A stretch of DNA of 6,637 bases, taken from Anaerolineae bacterium (GTDB lineage Bacteria > Chloroflexota > Anaerolineae > JAADDB01). The notes below the pieces were generated by a model that searched no databases, was not told the DNA's origin, and was given only the letters and a program-made list of their open reading frames with translations. This document shows positions 1 through 6,519 of the stretch, piece by piece (position 1 is the stretch's first letter; each line of letters begins with the position of its first letter). The translations under genes and the position numbers were made by a program. The stretch lies in assembly GCA_015486895.1 (NCBI GenBank), contig WFQT01000454.1, positions 1 to 6,637 on the forward strand, in the 5' to 3' direction.

Positions 1-3000
1 GTTGTTGCCGCCGCTGGCGTAATTACACTTCATCGGTTTTTCCAACTGGTACGTCGCGGTGCCGCCGCCAAAGTCTGACACGGCTTTGTTCAGCTCCCAG
101 CAGCCCGCATTGGCACCCTGTGTCTGGTGAATGAGTACCACGTCGCCGGGGTTGACGCGCCAAACGGCATGGACGTCCGTCACGTTGATGGAAGTCGAGC
201 CCTGGCTGCCGCTATTGACGATGCCCACACCCACGCCGTGGTCGTTATCCAGGTTGCCGATACCCGGCATGGCACCATCCCGCCCATCGCCGAACATGTC
301 ATACGAAGCCGTGCCTTGTCCGAAGTCCGTACCATACTTGCCCACCCCCAACAACGTACTGTAATCCTGACTGTACACTTTCACCGGGTGCAGAGTCTGG
401 GCGTGAGCCGGGTCGATGTCGTGGGTGAATTCGTACCACTCGCCCTGGTTGTGGTCGCCGTTGACGTGCAGGGGGTAATCCAGGGGCCGGATGACAGCGC
501 CGCCAGGCTCGTCCGAAGGCATGGGCGTGATCTCGCCCTGGATGGTGATGGTCTTGGTGGGGTTGGCCGGGTCGCTGGTGCGCACGGGGATGGTCTGGGT
601 GTAAGGGCCGGTGGGCAGGTCCTGGGTGTTGATGGTGATGGTGTAGGTGCCCGTATCGCCCGGAGAGATGGCGGTCAGGGATGGCCCTTGCACGGAGATG
701 CCTGGGGCGCTGCCGATGTGCGTGAGCAGATCCATGTAGCCCACGCTGGCCAGCGTGAAGTTGCGTTGCATCAGCGTGCCCTGCTGGGCCGTGCCGAAGT
801 CCCAGGTCTCATCCGCCGCGGCCATGGCGAAAGCGGGGCGAGGATCATCCTGGAAGCTGGACAGGGGCCGGGCGGCTGCACCAATGAGATCGCCCTGGTA
901 GTCTGTCCAATAGGCGGCAACGATGTAGTCCTGGCTCGGGTTGTAGGCTGGGCTGAAGTCTGCCGTGTTGAAGGTGAGCGTCTGGCTGCTGGGGCCGGGC
1001 GGAAAATCCGGTCGCGTTTGCACGCGAGAAACTACGGTGCCGGTGATGTCCGTTAATTGAGCCAACACATAACCGTTGTTGATCAACTGTTCCGTGGGAT
1101 TATTGACAAGAAGCGAGATGGTGTTTGCACCCTGGGCCAGTGGCGCTGTCGTGATGATACGCGCGCTTGGGTCTGGCAACATTTGACCACTGAACGCGAT
1201 CAGATTGTCGGTCGGATTGCTTAAGTGCATAGCTGCCGTTGGGATGACGAAGTGGTGACTGCCCTGCGGGTCATTGTAGGTGACGACGATGATAGGATCA
1301 CTGTGCGGCTCCCGGTTGATGGTGTAGCGAAAGGTGTCACGCGGGGATTGGGCTTGCACCGTGAACTGGTCACCATCGAGCACTGTGCCCGAAATCAAGG
1401 CCACGGCGAGGCCGTACGCGCCCACGGTCAGAGGCGCAGGCGAGACATAGCCAGTGCTCGGATTCAGCGTGCCCGTGTTGCCTAGCCCATCATTCCAGGT
1501 AATAGTCCAGTTGCCTTGGCCGACTGCACAACCACCAGGTGCAGCGCAATGTGCAGTGAACGAGTAAAGGCGGTCCTGCCAATCAGTGTAGTAACCGCTG
1601 CTCGCCGGCCGTGCCGTGCCGCGCCAGGTGGCCGGTTGGTAAACTGGCGACTCGATGCGGCTGCCAGCGATGACTTGTTTTTGAGCGCGCACCCGGCCAG
1701 CGCCGCCGACTATTCCGTCGGTGATGCTAATGGAATCATCGGGCGCGATCATGATCGCCTTAATGCCGTAACCATCGTACAAGCCAGTGTTTAGGAAAGA
1801 GAGTGTGCCGGTCACGGTGTTGCCGTTTCGGATCTTGTACAGGCCAGCGAGTAGTTCCGGTTTGGGACGTGAACTCGCGTCAAAAGGATCGGTGCCAAGA
1901 CGTCGTTCGCTGACATCACTGTAGCCATCATGATCACTGTCTTGCTCAAAGCGCATGAGAACCGTGTACGGGGTGACCGGGTTAGGGTGCACAATCATGT
2001 CCTGGAAATTGTAAACCCCCGTCGGCAACCCGCCCAGGTACGTGTTCCACCACGAAACCGTACTCTGGGCATGGACGTCGAAGGTCAGCGCGCCGCTGTC
2101 AAGGTTTGGCGTCGCAATGGCAACCAAGTTCCCGTTAGCATCGGTCTGCGTCGGGAAGAAGTGTTGCATGACCGTCTGAACGGTCTCAGGAGCCTGTCCA
2201 TTCGGGATAATGGGAACCAAGACGGACTCAAAGCGTTCGCCCTCGGGAAGATGGCGCGCATACATAAACTCGATGTCGCTGTTGAGCGCGTCCTGGTAGA
2301 ATATCTGATCGGCGCCGTAACTGTAATTGACCAACACAATGCTCAGTGGTTGGCCAAGATCGATGGCTCGCATCTGATCCAGCGTCAGGGGGATAGGATG
2401 TGTGGCAAAGGGCCCTTTGGTATTCTCGTCACCCGGCAGCAAGTTGTGCAGCATACCGTCTCCGCCGAAGTCAGTGGCGGGGTAGTAGGTGTAAATGGGA
2501 TTTGGGTTATCGCCGAGAAAGATGCTGAATGCCAGATCGCCAAGCTGACGGGCGTAATCCGTGCCGACGTTCTTGATCAGGTAGCTGAACGTCAGATCCG
2601 CCGCGTGCGCACTGTTGACGGCAGTAGCATTGCCCCAGGATTGGCCAGAGGAGAATTGCTGAGTCTGCGAAGTGGTGTATTGTTGAAAGTCCGTGTGCGT
2701 AGCTGTCTGGGCGCCGCCTGTGGAATGGCCAGAAGTCCTGGTCAACACAGGCACCTGCCGTTGGGCGGGAATCGTCACCTGGACATGGTTTTGCACAGTG
2801 ATCTGAGAGTGACCATCACTGCTCAAGCTGCTCCCCGCCCCGCCGCGAGTGCGATCCTGCGTGCCGGCAGTCTGTGCTTGTTGGTTGACACGCTCTTGGG
2901 CGGTCGGGGGACGCGAGGCCGGAACCTGCAGGTTGCCCGAGCTGTCAATGTAGCTCCCCTTCAGGGCATCGCGCAAGCCGGGCGAATCGAAATTGATGTT

Positions 3001-4503
3001 GGGATCATCCAGCGTCGTGCCTGGGGGAATGTCAATTGGGGCAGATACAGGCGGCGCTCCGAGCTGACTGAGGGATTCACCGATGCTCTGGCCGTAATGA
3101 AAGGCTTTGACAATCATATCTGGACAAGCCAATGCGGCAACTGCAATTCCCAAGCCAGTTTCCGCAGTAGCAATTCCGCCCACACATGACGCTGCGGACG
3201 CAACAAACTCGGAGGTATTCTGGATATTCACACCTTCTTCGACTGTAAAGAAGGCTTCCCCACTTGCAATCTCAAGTTGTTGTTGTGCGTTGAGTCCTTG
3301 CGGCGTCGCTAACGAGACCTCCTGCCAGTCATTCCAGCTCGTTGTATTGGCGACAGCGTCACTGGTACCATTTGTCTGTGCTGTACCGTAGGAATTGGCA
3401 GTTCCTGTAATGATAGTATGATCGGTTGTGATCTGCGTTACCGCGGTCACGGTGATCGACCCGGACGCGATGACAATCTCCGGTTTAGCAAACGCCGCAG
3501 CGAACAAGCTCCGACCAGGCCACTTAACGAAGCTGGGCAAGTTAGCCGACACGTAGCCGCCGTCCTCAGCGCGCGGCAAATAACCCCAATTGGACGGAGT
3601 GATTCCGAAGAATTTCTGGCCGTCGTCGTAACGGTCGGCAGATGTACTTTCACGGTTCGGGTTGCTTCCGATGACAAAAAGTTCCACTTGGTCAGGAACG
3701 CCATCCCGATCAGCGTCCAAACAATTCGGGTTAAAGTGGCCGTCACTCGGTACCATTGGCCAACCAGCAAAGGGCGCCCCCAAACGGCTGTCGCCTTGCT
3801 CTGGGTGGTAAAGATATTGCAGCAAGCGGCGAACGTATTCGCCATCGTTGTGAATGCCCACGCCAGTCTGGTTGGGGTCTTCGCGTGTGTAGGGATTCAT
3901 GGGATCCGTGCACCACCAGGACTCTTGCGTGTTCGTCAACCCATCGCCATCGTCGTCCGGGCTGATGGAAGAAGCGATGCCGGCGATCTGCTCCGGCGTG
4001 AGGGCGTGCAAGGCAGCCCGCAGGTCGGACCGAGCAGCGTCCACGGCCACGCTGTCCGTTTGGTCCGCACTCTGTGCAGCCTGAAGCTGCGCTCGCAACG
4101 TTGTGCTTTTAGCCAACAACGGTTGTAAGCTCGTGCGCAGCCATGCTTTATCCGGGCCCTGGGCGCGCAACAACCCGGTCAATTCGTCGCTGCCCCTCGG
4201 CTCGAAACGCAGCCGGGCCAACGCCTCTAATTGTTGGTCATCGGCTAACAGTAAAGCTGAATCCGCCCGTTTCGCCAGCACCACGACACCCAGCTTGTCC
4301 AGCCGGGCCCAATCAGATCGCTGGCGTACTTTGACGCGTGTGCGGAAAACAACGTTGGCCGGCGCTCGCACAGCCGCCGTCGGCATTGGGGATACACTTC
4401 TCGCCTGCACCGGCGCCGCACCGGCAGCAAGTACCGGCAACAACATGCTTAAGACAACCATGAGATTGAACAGTTTGGCAACGAACTGAGAGCGCACGCG
4501 CAT
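1..4503 (-). CDS. Giant secreted protein with anthrax-PA/binary toxin B-like core, 3' end outside window
   Basis: Open without a stop for 1501 codons. The ATG at 4503 is fixed by a GGAGG five bases upstream and by a signal peptide (basic MRVR start, hydrophobic residues 11-30, likely cleavage after VQA at 34). Residues 42-140 form an uncharacterised alpha/beta region rich in Leu and Ala. Calcium-binding thrombospondin-3-like motifs are DDDGDG (183-188), DADRDG (263-268) and DSDHDG (855-860, followed by GTDPFD). Residues 282-353 match the PA calcium-domain end: STSADRYDDGQKFFG parallels PA STASDPYSDFEKVTG, and SLFAAAF parallels PLVAAYP. Residues 622-735 match PA domain 2 (SW, NVGT, FLGD, PFATHPI) and 774-853 match PA domain 3 (NGNL, FDVHAQST, VLMRFE). 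Between them, 354-620 is an enlarged pore-loop region. After 860 come beta modules: a CARDB-like stretch (1122-1215), an ASH/DUF1573-like domain (1231-1325) and a GDGRDG...GDVVLIHQTQG module (1402 onward). I see no PA domain 4 and no RXKR furin-type site. The reading frame is certain. The PA relationship is strong but made by eye, and the function (pore or translocase) is inferred. Confidence 0.95.
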   Translation of the reverse strand, partial: MRVRSQFVAKLFNLMVVLSMLLPVLAAGAAPVQARSVSPMPTAAVRAPANVVFRTRVKVRQRSDWARLDKLGVVVLAKRADSALLLADDQQLEALARLRFEPRGSDELTGLLRAQGPDKAWLRTSLQPLLAKSTTLRAQLQAAQSADQTDSVAVDAARSDLRAALHALTPEQIAGIASSISPDDDGDGLTNTQESWWCTDPMNPYTREDPNQTGVGIHNDGEYVRRLLQYLYHPEQGDSRLGAPFAGWPMVPSDGHFNPNCLDADRDGVPDQVELFVIGSNPNRESTSADRYDDGQKFFGITPSNWGYLPRAEDGGYVSANLPSFVKWPGRSLFAAAFAKPEIVIASGSITVTAVTQITTDHTIITGTANSYGTAQTNGTSDAVANTTSWNDWQEVSLATPQGLNAQQQLEIASGEAFFTVEEGVNIQNTSEFVASAASCVGGIATAETGLGIAVAALACPDMIVKAFHYGQSIGESLSQLGAPPVSAPIDIPPGTTLDDPNINFDSPGLRDALKGSYIDSSGNLQVPASRPPTAQERVNQQAQTAGTQDRTRGGAGSSLSSDGHSQITVQNHVQVTIPAQRQVPVLTRTSGHSTGGAQTATHTDFQQYTTSQTQQFSSGQSWGNATAVNSAHAADLTFSYLIKNVGTDYARQLGDLAFSIFLGDNPNPIYTYYPATDFGGDGMLHNLLPGDENTKGPFATHPIPLTLDQMRAIDLGQPLSIVLVNYSYGADQIFYQDALNSDIEFMYARHLPEGERFESVLVPIIPNGQAPETVQTVMQHFFPTQTDANGNLVAIATPNLDSGALTFDVHAQSTVSWWNTYLGGLPTGVYNFQDMIVHPNPVTPYTVLMRFEQDSDHDGYSDVSERRLGTDPFDASSRPKPELLAGLYKIRNGNTVTGTLSFLNTGLYDGYGIKAIMIAPDDSISITDGIVGGAGRVRAQKQVIAGSRIESPVYQPATWRGTARPASSGYYTDWQDRLYSFTAHCAAPGGCAVGQGNWTITWNDGLGNTGTLNPSTGYVSPAPLTVGAYGLAVALISGTVLDGDQFTVQAQSPRDTFRYTINREPHSDPIIVVTYNDPQGSHHFVIPTAAMHLSNPTDNLIAFSGQMLPDPSARIITTAPLAQGANTISLLVNNPTEQLINNGYVLAQLTDITGTVVSRVQTRPDFPPGPSSQTLTFNTADFSPAYNPSQDYIVAAYWTDYQGDLIGAAARPLSSFQDDPRPAFAMAAADETWDFGTAQQGTLMQRNFTLASVGYMDLLTHIGSAPGISVQGPSLTAISPGDTGTYTITINTQDLPTGPYTQTIPVRTSDPANPTKTITIQGEITPMPSDEPGGAVIRPLDYPLHVNGDHNQGEWYEFTHDIDPAHAQTLHPVKVYSQDYSTLLGVGKYGTDFGQGTASYDMFGDGRDGAMPGIGNLDNDHGVGVGIVNSGSQGSTSINVTDVHAVWRVNPGDVVLIHQTQGANAGCWELNKAVSDFGGGTATYQLEKPMKCNYASGGNN

Positions 4504-4508
4504 GAGAA

Positions 4509-4513
4509 CCTCC
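4509..4513 (-). promoter_or_regulatory. Shine-Dalgarno of the giant secreted protein
   Basis: The minus strand reads GGAGG here, with five bases between it and the ATG whose first base is 4503. This decides the start: translation from it gives a proper signal peptide immediately, and there is no better-placed upstream start in the same frame. Confidence 0.85.
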
Positions 4514-4587
4514 ACTTAGGAAATAGAATAACAACCGGTTAATACTGACCATTAGCTATTGAACATGACTCTGAAAAAATGAATAGA

Positions 4588-4601
4588 CCAATATATATTG
4601 G
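4588..4601. repeat. Perfect 14-bp palindrome, candidate operator
   Basis: CCAATATATATTGG is its own reverse complement. It lies 85 bases upstream of the start of the giant secreted protein, in DNA of about 33% G+C (20 of 60 bases in 4561-4620). Its position fits an operator or AT-rich promoter element for the leftward gene. I found no convincing -35/-10 pair there, so the leftward promoter is not assigned. What binds is unknown. Confidence 0.5.
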
Positions 4602-4671
4602 CCACTTTATAAGACACACGTTCATATCCGCATTTTTGTCCATATTTGTGCTCTTTTCTTGAAGTTTTTGC

Positions 4672-4727
4672 GAGATCATAAACAATAAACAACTTGTGGA
4701 ACTTTGTTGTTCAATAATTATGATCTC
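4672..4727. repeat. 56-bp interrupted palindrome in the divergent intergenic region
   Basis: The arms 4672-4693 and 4706-4727 pair at 18 of 22 positions around a 12-base centre. The outer ten pairs (GAGATCATAA with TTATGATCTC) and the inner six are perfect. It ends three bases before a GGAG at 4730-4733 that precedes a short ORF. It could be a regulator-binding site shared by the divergent genes, or an RNA hairpin in a leader. There is no T-run typical of an intrinsic terminator after either arm. Confidence 0.6.
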
Positions 4728-4740
4728 TTGGAGTGACCCA

Positions 4741-4884
4741 ATGAATGAGGTTCACATCAGTGCGGTGGGGCGTACGCCTATCATGGTTACTAAACCATGG
4801 CTACTAAACGGACATGTGTTCTTACCAGTTCGGAATGAGTCAATTGTTGAAGAAAAGGAACTCAAACGGCCAGGCCTGCTATAG
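4741..4884 (+). CDS. Possible small protein of 47 residues, unrecognised
   Basis: An ATG at 4741 sits seven bases after GGAG (4730-4733) and is followed by 47 codons to TAG. The peptide begins MNEVHISAVGRTPIMV and ends KELKRPGLL. It is mixed in charge with no signal peptide or membrane segment, and I recognise no family. The frame also extends upstream to a GTG at 4696, but that start lies in the centre of the 56-bp palindrome and has no ribosome site, so 4741 is preferred. Support comes from the Shine-Dalgarno spacing and the position directly after the palindrome. Against it: it is short, and the surrounding DNA could be purely regulatory. A small hairpin lies inside it at 4782-4799. Confidence 0.3.
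   Translation: MNEVHISAVGRTPIMVTKPWLLNGHVFLPVRNESIVEEKELKRPGLL
4782..4799. repeat. Short hairpin with overlapping direct repeat
   Basis: CATGGTT (4782-4788) and AACCATG (4793-4799) form a seven-pair stem with a four-base loop. The octamer TACTAAAC occurs at 4788-4795 and again at 4802-4809. It lies within the possible small ORF and may equally be a regulatory site. Chance occurrence is possible at this size. Confidence 0.3.
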
Positions 4885-4928
4885 CACATGGCATCAATAC
4901 CATCATACGCGCCACAGCTCCCCGCAAT

Positions 4929-4957
4929 TTGGCGGTTAGCGTATTCAAGCATATAAT
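4929..4957 (+). promoter_or_regulatory. Sigma-70-type promoter for the XRE regulator
   Basis: TTGGCG at 4929-4934 (four of six consensus -35 bases) and a perfect TATAAT at 4952-4957 are separated by exactly 17 bases. Transcription would begin near 4964, leaving a leader of about 58 bases before the ATG at 5022. The leader is AT-rich and carries AATTTGAA repeats, so autoregulation is possible. Confidence 0.65.
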
Positions 4958-4982
4958 TGTATATATATCATACATGCTATTT

Positions 4983-5019
4983 ATTTGAATTTCAAGCGAA
5001 AATTTGAAGATAATTTGAA
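4983..5019. repeat. Short repeats and near-palindrome in the XRE gene leader
   Basis: AATTTGAA occurs at 5001-5008 and 5012-5019, an 11-base period close to one helical turn. A related ATTTGAA lies at 4983-4989. TTGAATTTCAA at 4985-4995 is an odd-length palindrome around a central T. Placed between the promoter and the start codon, these could be sites for the regulator itself. There is no strong Shine-Dalgarno here, only GAAG at 5006-5009, so translation initiation may be weak. Confidence 0.35.
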
Positions 5020-5021
5020 AA

Positions 5022-5867
5022 ATGGCCCAAACTACACTCGGTGACATCATTCGTTACTATCGCAAAAGAGCCAGACTTACGCAAAAGCAACTGGCCCAAG
5101 CAATCGCTTTCGACCACAGCCTGATATCCAAAGTGGAACGCGACAAACTCTTGCCCTCGCCAGAGTTCGTTGGGAAATTTGTCCAGGTCGAGACGTTACA
5201 TTTAACGGCGGAGGAACGGCGGGTCATTTATGATAAATATCAAGAGGAACAAAAGCGTCGGGCTCCGCTGCCCACCAAAAGTGCGGTGAGAACCAAACTA
5301 CCAGGCAATGAAAGCAATGATGTCGCAGAGCAACACACCTCAGAATGTTACCACCAGCTCCGCTGGCGTCAGCATTGGCCCGTCATTTTATCCACCACGT
5401 TGTTACTGCTTCTTACTATTGCTCTTCTTCTCTTCCATTCTCCACGTGGCCCAATAGAACACCCTCTATCCAAGTTACAATCGCCGAACAAAGGACACCT
5501 CATCGTCATAGACGCGCTACAGTTGTTTCCATCAGCCCCTCTAGCAGGGGAATCAACCACAGTGACCGTTCACTTGCAAAACCAATCTACACGGCCCATA
5601 CATTGGCTCAAGATGGAAGTCGCTGTGAGAGGACCCCACGCCCAGTCGCTCGGGTGGGATGCACCACAAGAAGATTTTCCGGGCATTGAGTACATGACCC
5701 TGCAACCCGGCGAGGAATACCTCTACGTGCAAACGCGCAGTTTCGACTTACCCGGTGACTACTTCGCGGAGCCTGTCATGCTGGATGACAAAGGGCAGTG
5801 GGGCGGGATTCTCCCTTATCCTCGGGTGTGGTTCACGGTTACCAGAAAAGATGATGCAACGCCCTGA
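5022..5867 (+). CDS. Membrane-anchored XRE-family regulator with extracytoplasmic beta domain
   Basis: The protein is 281 residues. Residues 6-65 form an XRE/HTH_3-type helix-turn-helix, with the recognition region QKQLAQAIAFDHSLISKVER followed by PSPEFV. Residues 66-118 are a polar, basic linker ending RWRQHWP. Residues 119-138 are one strongly hydrophobic segment (ILSTTLLLLLTIALLLF), and the basic linker before it places the helix-turn-helix inside the cell. Residues 158-275 look like an Ig-fold or CARDB-like beta domain outside, with LFPSAPLAGESTTVTVHLQNQS and LQPGEEYLYV resembling adhesion-type beta strands. The topology suggests a one-component membrane sensor: DNA binding inside, ligand or contact sensing outside. 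It is transcribed away from the giant secreted protein across a shared 518-base spacer, hence a candidate controller of it. RodZ has a similar layout, but the helix-turn-helix here is of the classical XRE kind. Its target and signal are unknown. Confidence 0.9.
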   Translation: MAQTTLGDIIRYYRKRARLTQKQLAQAIAFDHSLISKVERDKLLPSPEFVGKFVQVETLHLTAEERRVIYDKYQEEQKRRAPLPTKSAVRTKLPGNESNDVAEQHTSECYHQLRWRQHWPVILSTTLLLLLTIALLLFHSPRGPIEHPLSKLQSPNKGHLIVIDALQLFPSAPLAGESTTVTVHLQNQSTRPIHWLKMEVAVRGPHAQSLGWDAPQEDFPGIEYMTLQPGEEYLYVQTRSFDLPGDYFAEPVMLDDKGQWGGILPYPRVWFTVTRKDDATP

Positions 5868-5940
5868 TCCTTGAAGCCCCAGATACTGTATGAGAATTCA
5901 GCAGCTAAAGCACTGATGCCTCATTGGGAGAAAACGCAAA

Positions 5941-6068
5941 TGAAAACGCGCTATCTCGGTTTATCCGTACTACTTGTGGGCTCAGCGTTGCGGTTGAACA
6001 TGCCCACTACCCTGGCTCAAGATCGGGGATCCACGGAACCGGGAGATACGATAGTCGTCCGGCAGTAG
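5941..6068 (+). CDS. Small secreted peptide or truncated secreted protein, 42 residues
   Basis: The ATG at 5941 follows GGGAG (5927-5931) by nine bases and lies 73 bases after the regulator's stop, so the two may share a transcript. The product starts MKTRYLGLSVLLVGSALRL, a typical basic then hydrophobic signal sequence, and TLAQD near residues 25-29 could be the cleavage zone. That leaves a mature peptide of only about 15 residues (DRGSTEPGDTIVVRQ). Such a short mature part suggests either a secreted peptide or the remnant of a longer exported protein cut by a frameshift. The neighbouring frame stays open through PAVDPRDWAEWPAECVHNF to a stop at 6139. An upstream TTG at 5871 extends the frame but lacks a ribosome site. 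No family is recognised. Confidence 0.5.
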
Positions 6069-6443
6069 ACCCGAGGGATTGGGCTGAGTGGCCAGCGGAA
6101 TGTGTCCATAACTTTGAGATGACTTTGAACAGAATTTAGGGGGCATTCACCCGGTCTTCTTATGTCGTATTGTTCTGCTTCAGACCAAATCGGAGAAACA
6201 ACCCCCGTCTTTCGTTCACAATAGAGCTCATAGAAAATGCGGTATTGTGAGGCATGGCGATAACATGCCACGCGTCAACCATGTTTACCGGCATGGCTCG
6301 TCTCGGGGAACTCTGCTTACGGTCACTCCCGCGCTGACTCGCATGTCCCTGGAGCATCGAACCCGCGATTTGCTTCTGTGAGTCCTCGGCGGGATAAAAA
6401 AGAGACTGTTTTCGGGGAAATCATCCCACCTGGCGCACAAAAA
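6069..6443. other. Stretch without a supportable gene
   Basis: Reading frames here are short, lack ribosome sites and resemble no family I know. It contains a small inverted repeat, GGCATG (6251-6256) and CATGCC (6264-6269) around seven bases, and GGCATGGC recurs at 6290-6297. It may be decayed coding sequence connected with the truncated secreted ORF to its left, or plain spacer before the terminator. Confidence 0.4.
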
Positions 6444-6474
6444 GGCCGGCAAAAGCTACTTTGCCGGCCCTTTT
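6444..6474. terminator. Bidirectional intrinsic terminator
   Basis: GGCCGGCAAA (6444-6453) pairs perfectly with TTTGCCGGCC (6460-6469) around a six-base loop, and TTTT follows at 6471-6474. Five A bases at 6439-6443 give a T-run on the opposite strand. It can therefore stop transcription from the regulator and small ORF on the left and from a leftward gene entering from the right edge. Confidence 0.9.
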
Positions 6475-6519
6475 CTCTCTCTGAACGGGGACGACGGGGA
6501 TTGAGACTGCGCCTGACAT

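Noticed and set aside
127..1056. Long plus-strand open frame of 309 codons
   Set aside because: It lies wholly inside the minus-strand secreted-protein gene, lacks a ribosome site, is rich in Gly, Arg and Val in no recognisable pattern, and is explained as the antisense shadow of a G+C-rich gene.
1930..3189. Plus-strand open frame of 419 codons
   Set aside because: It is antisense to the region with the clearest PA-like motifs. The minus frame has conserved motifs and continuity with the signal peptide, while this frame has neither.
3418..4128. Plus-strand open frame of 236 codons
   Set aside because: It is antisense to the calcium-motif region of the same gene, with no ribosome site or recognisable domain.
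4504..4740. Leftward promoter for the giant gene
   Set aside because: TATGAT- and TATAAA-like hexamers exist on the minus strand, but none has a credible -35 at 16-18 bases, so none is called.
5022..5867. RodZ-like cell-shape protein
   Set aside because: The layout of helix-turn-helix, membrane helix and outer beta domain is similar, but the helix-turn-helix sequence is of the classical XRE type and the location next to a secreted toxin-like gene does not suggest a shape gene. It remains a weaker alternative.
6340..6400. tRNA-like stretch on the minus strand (GCGGGTTCGATGCTC resembling a T-arm)
   Set aside because: The putative T-stem does not pair and no matching anticodon or acceptor stems can be folded.
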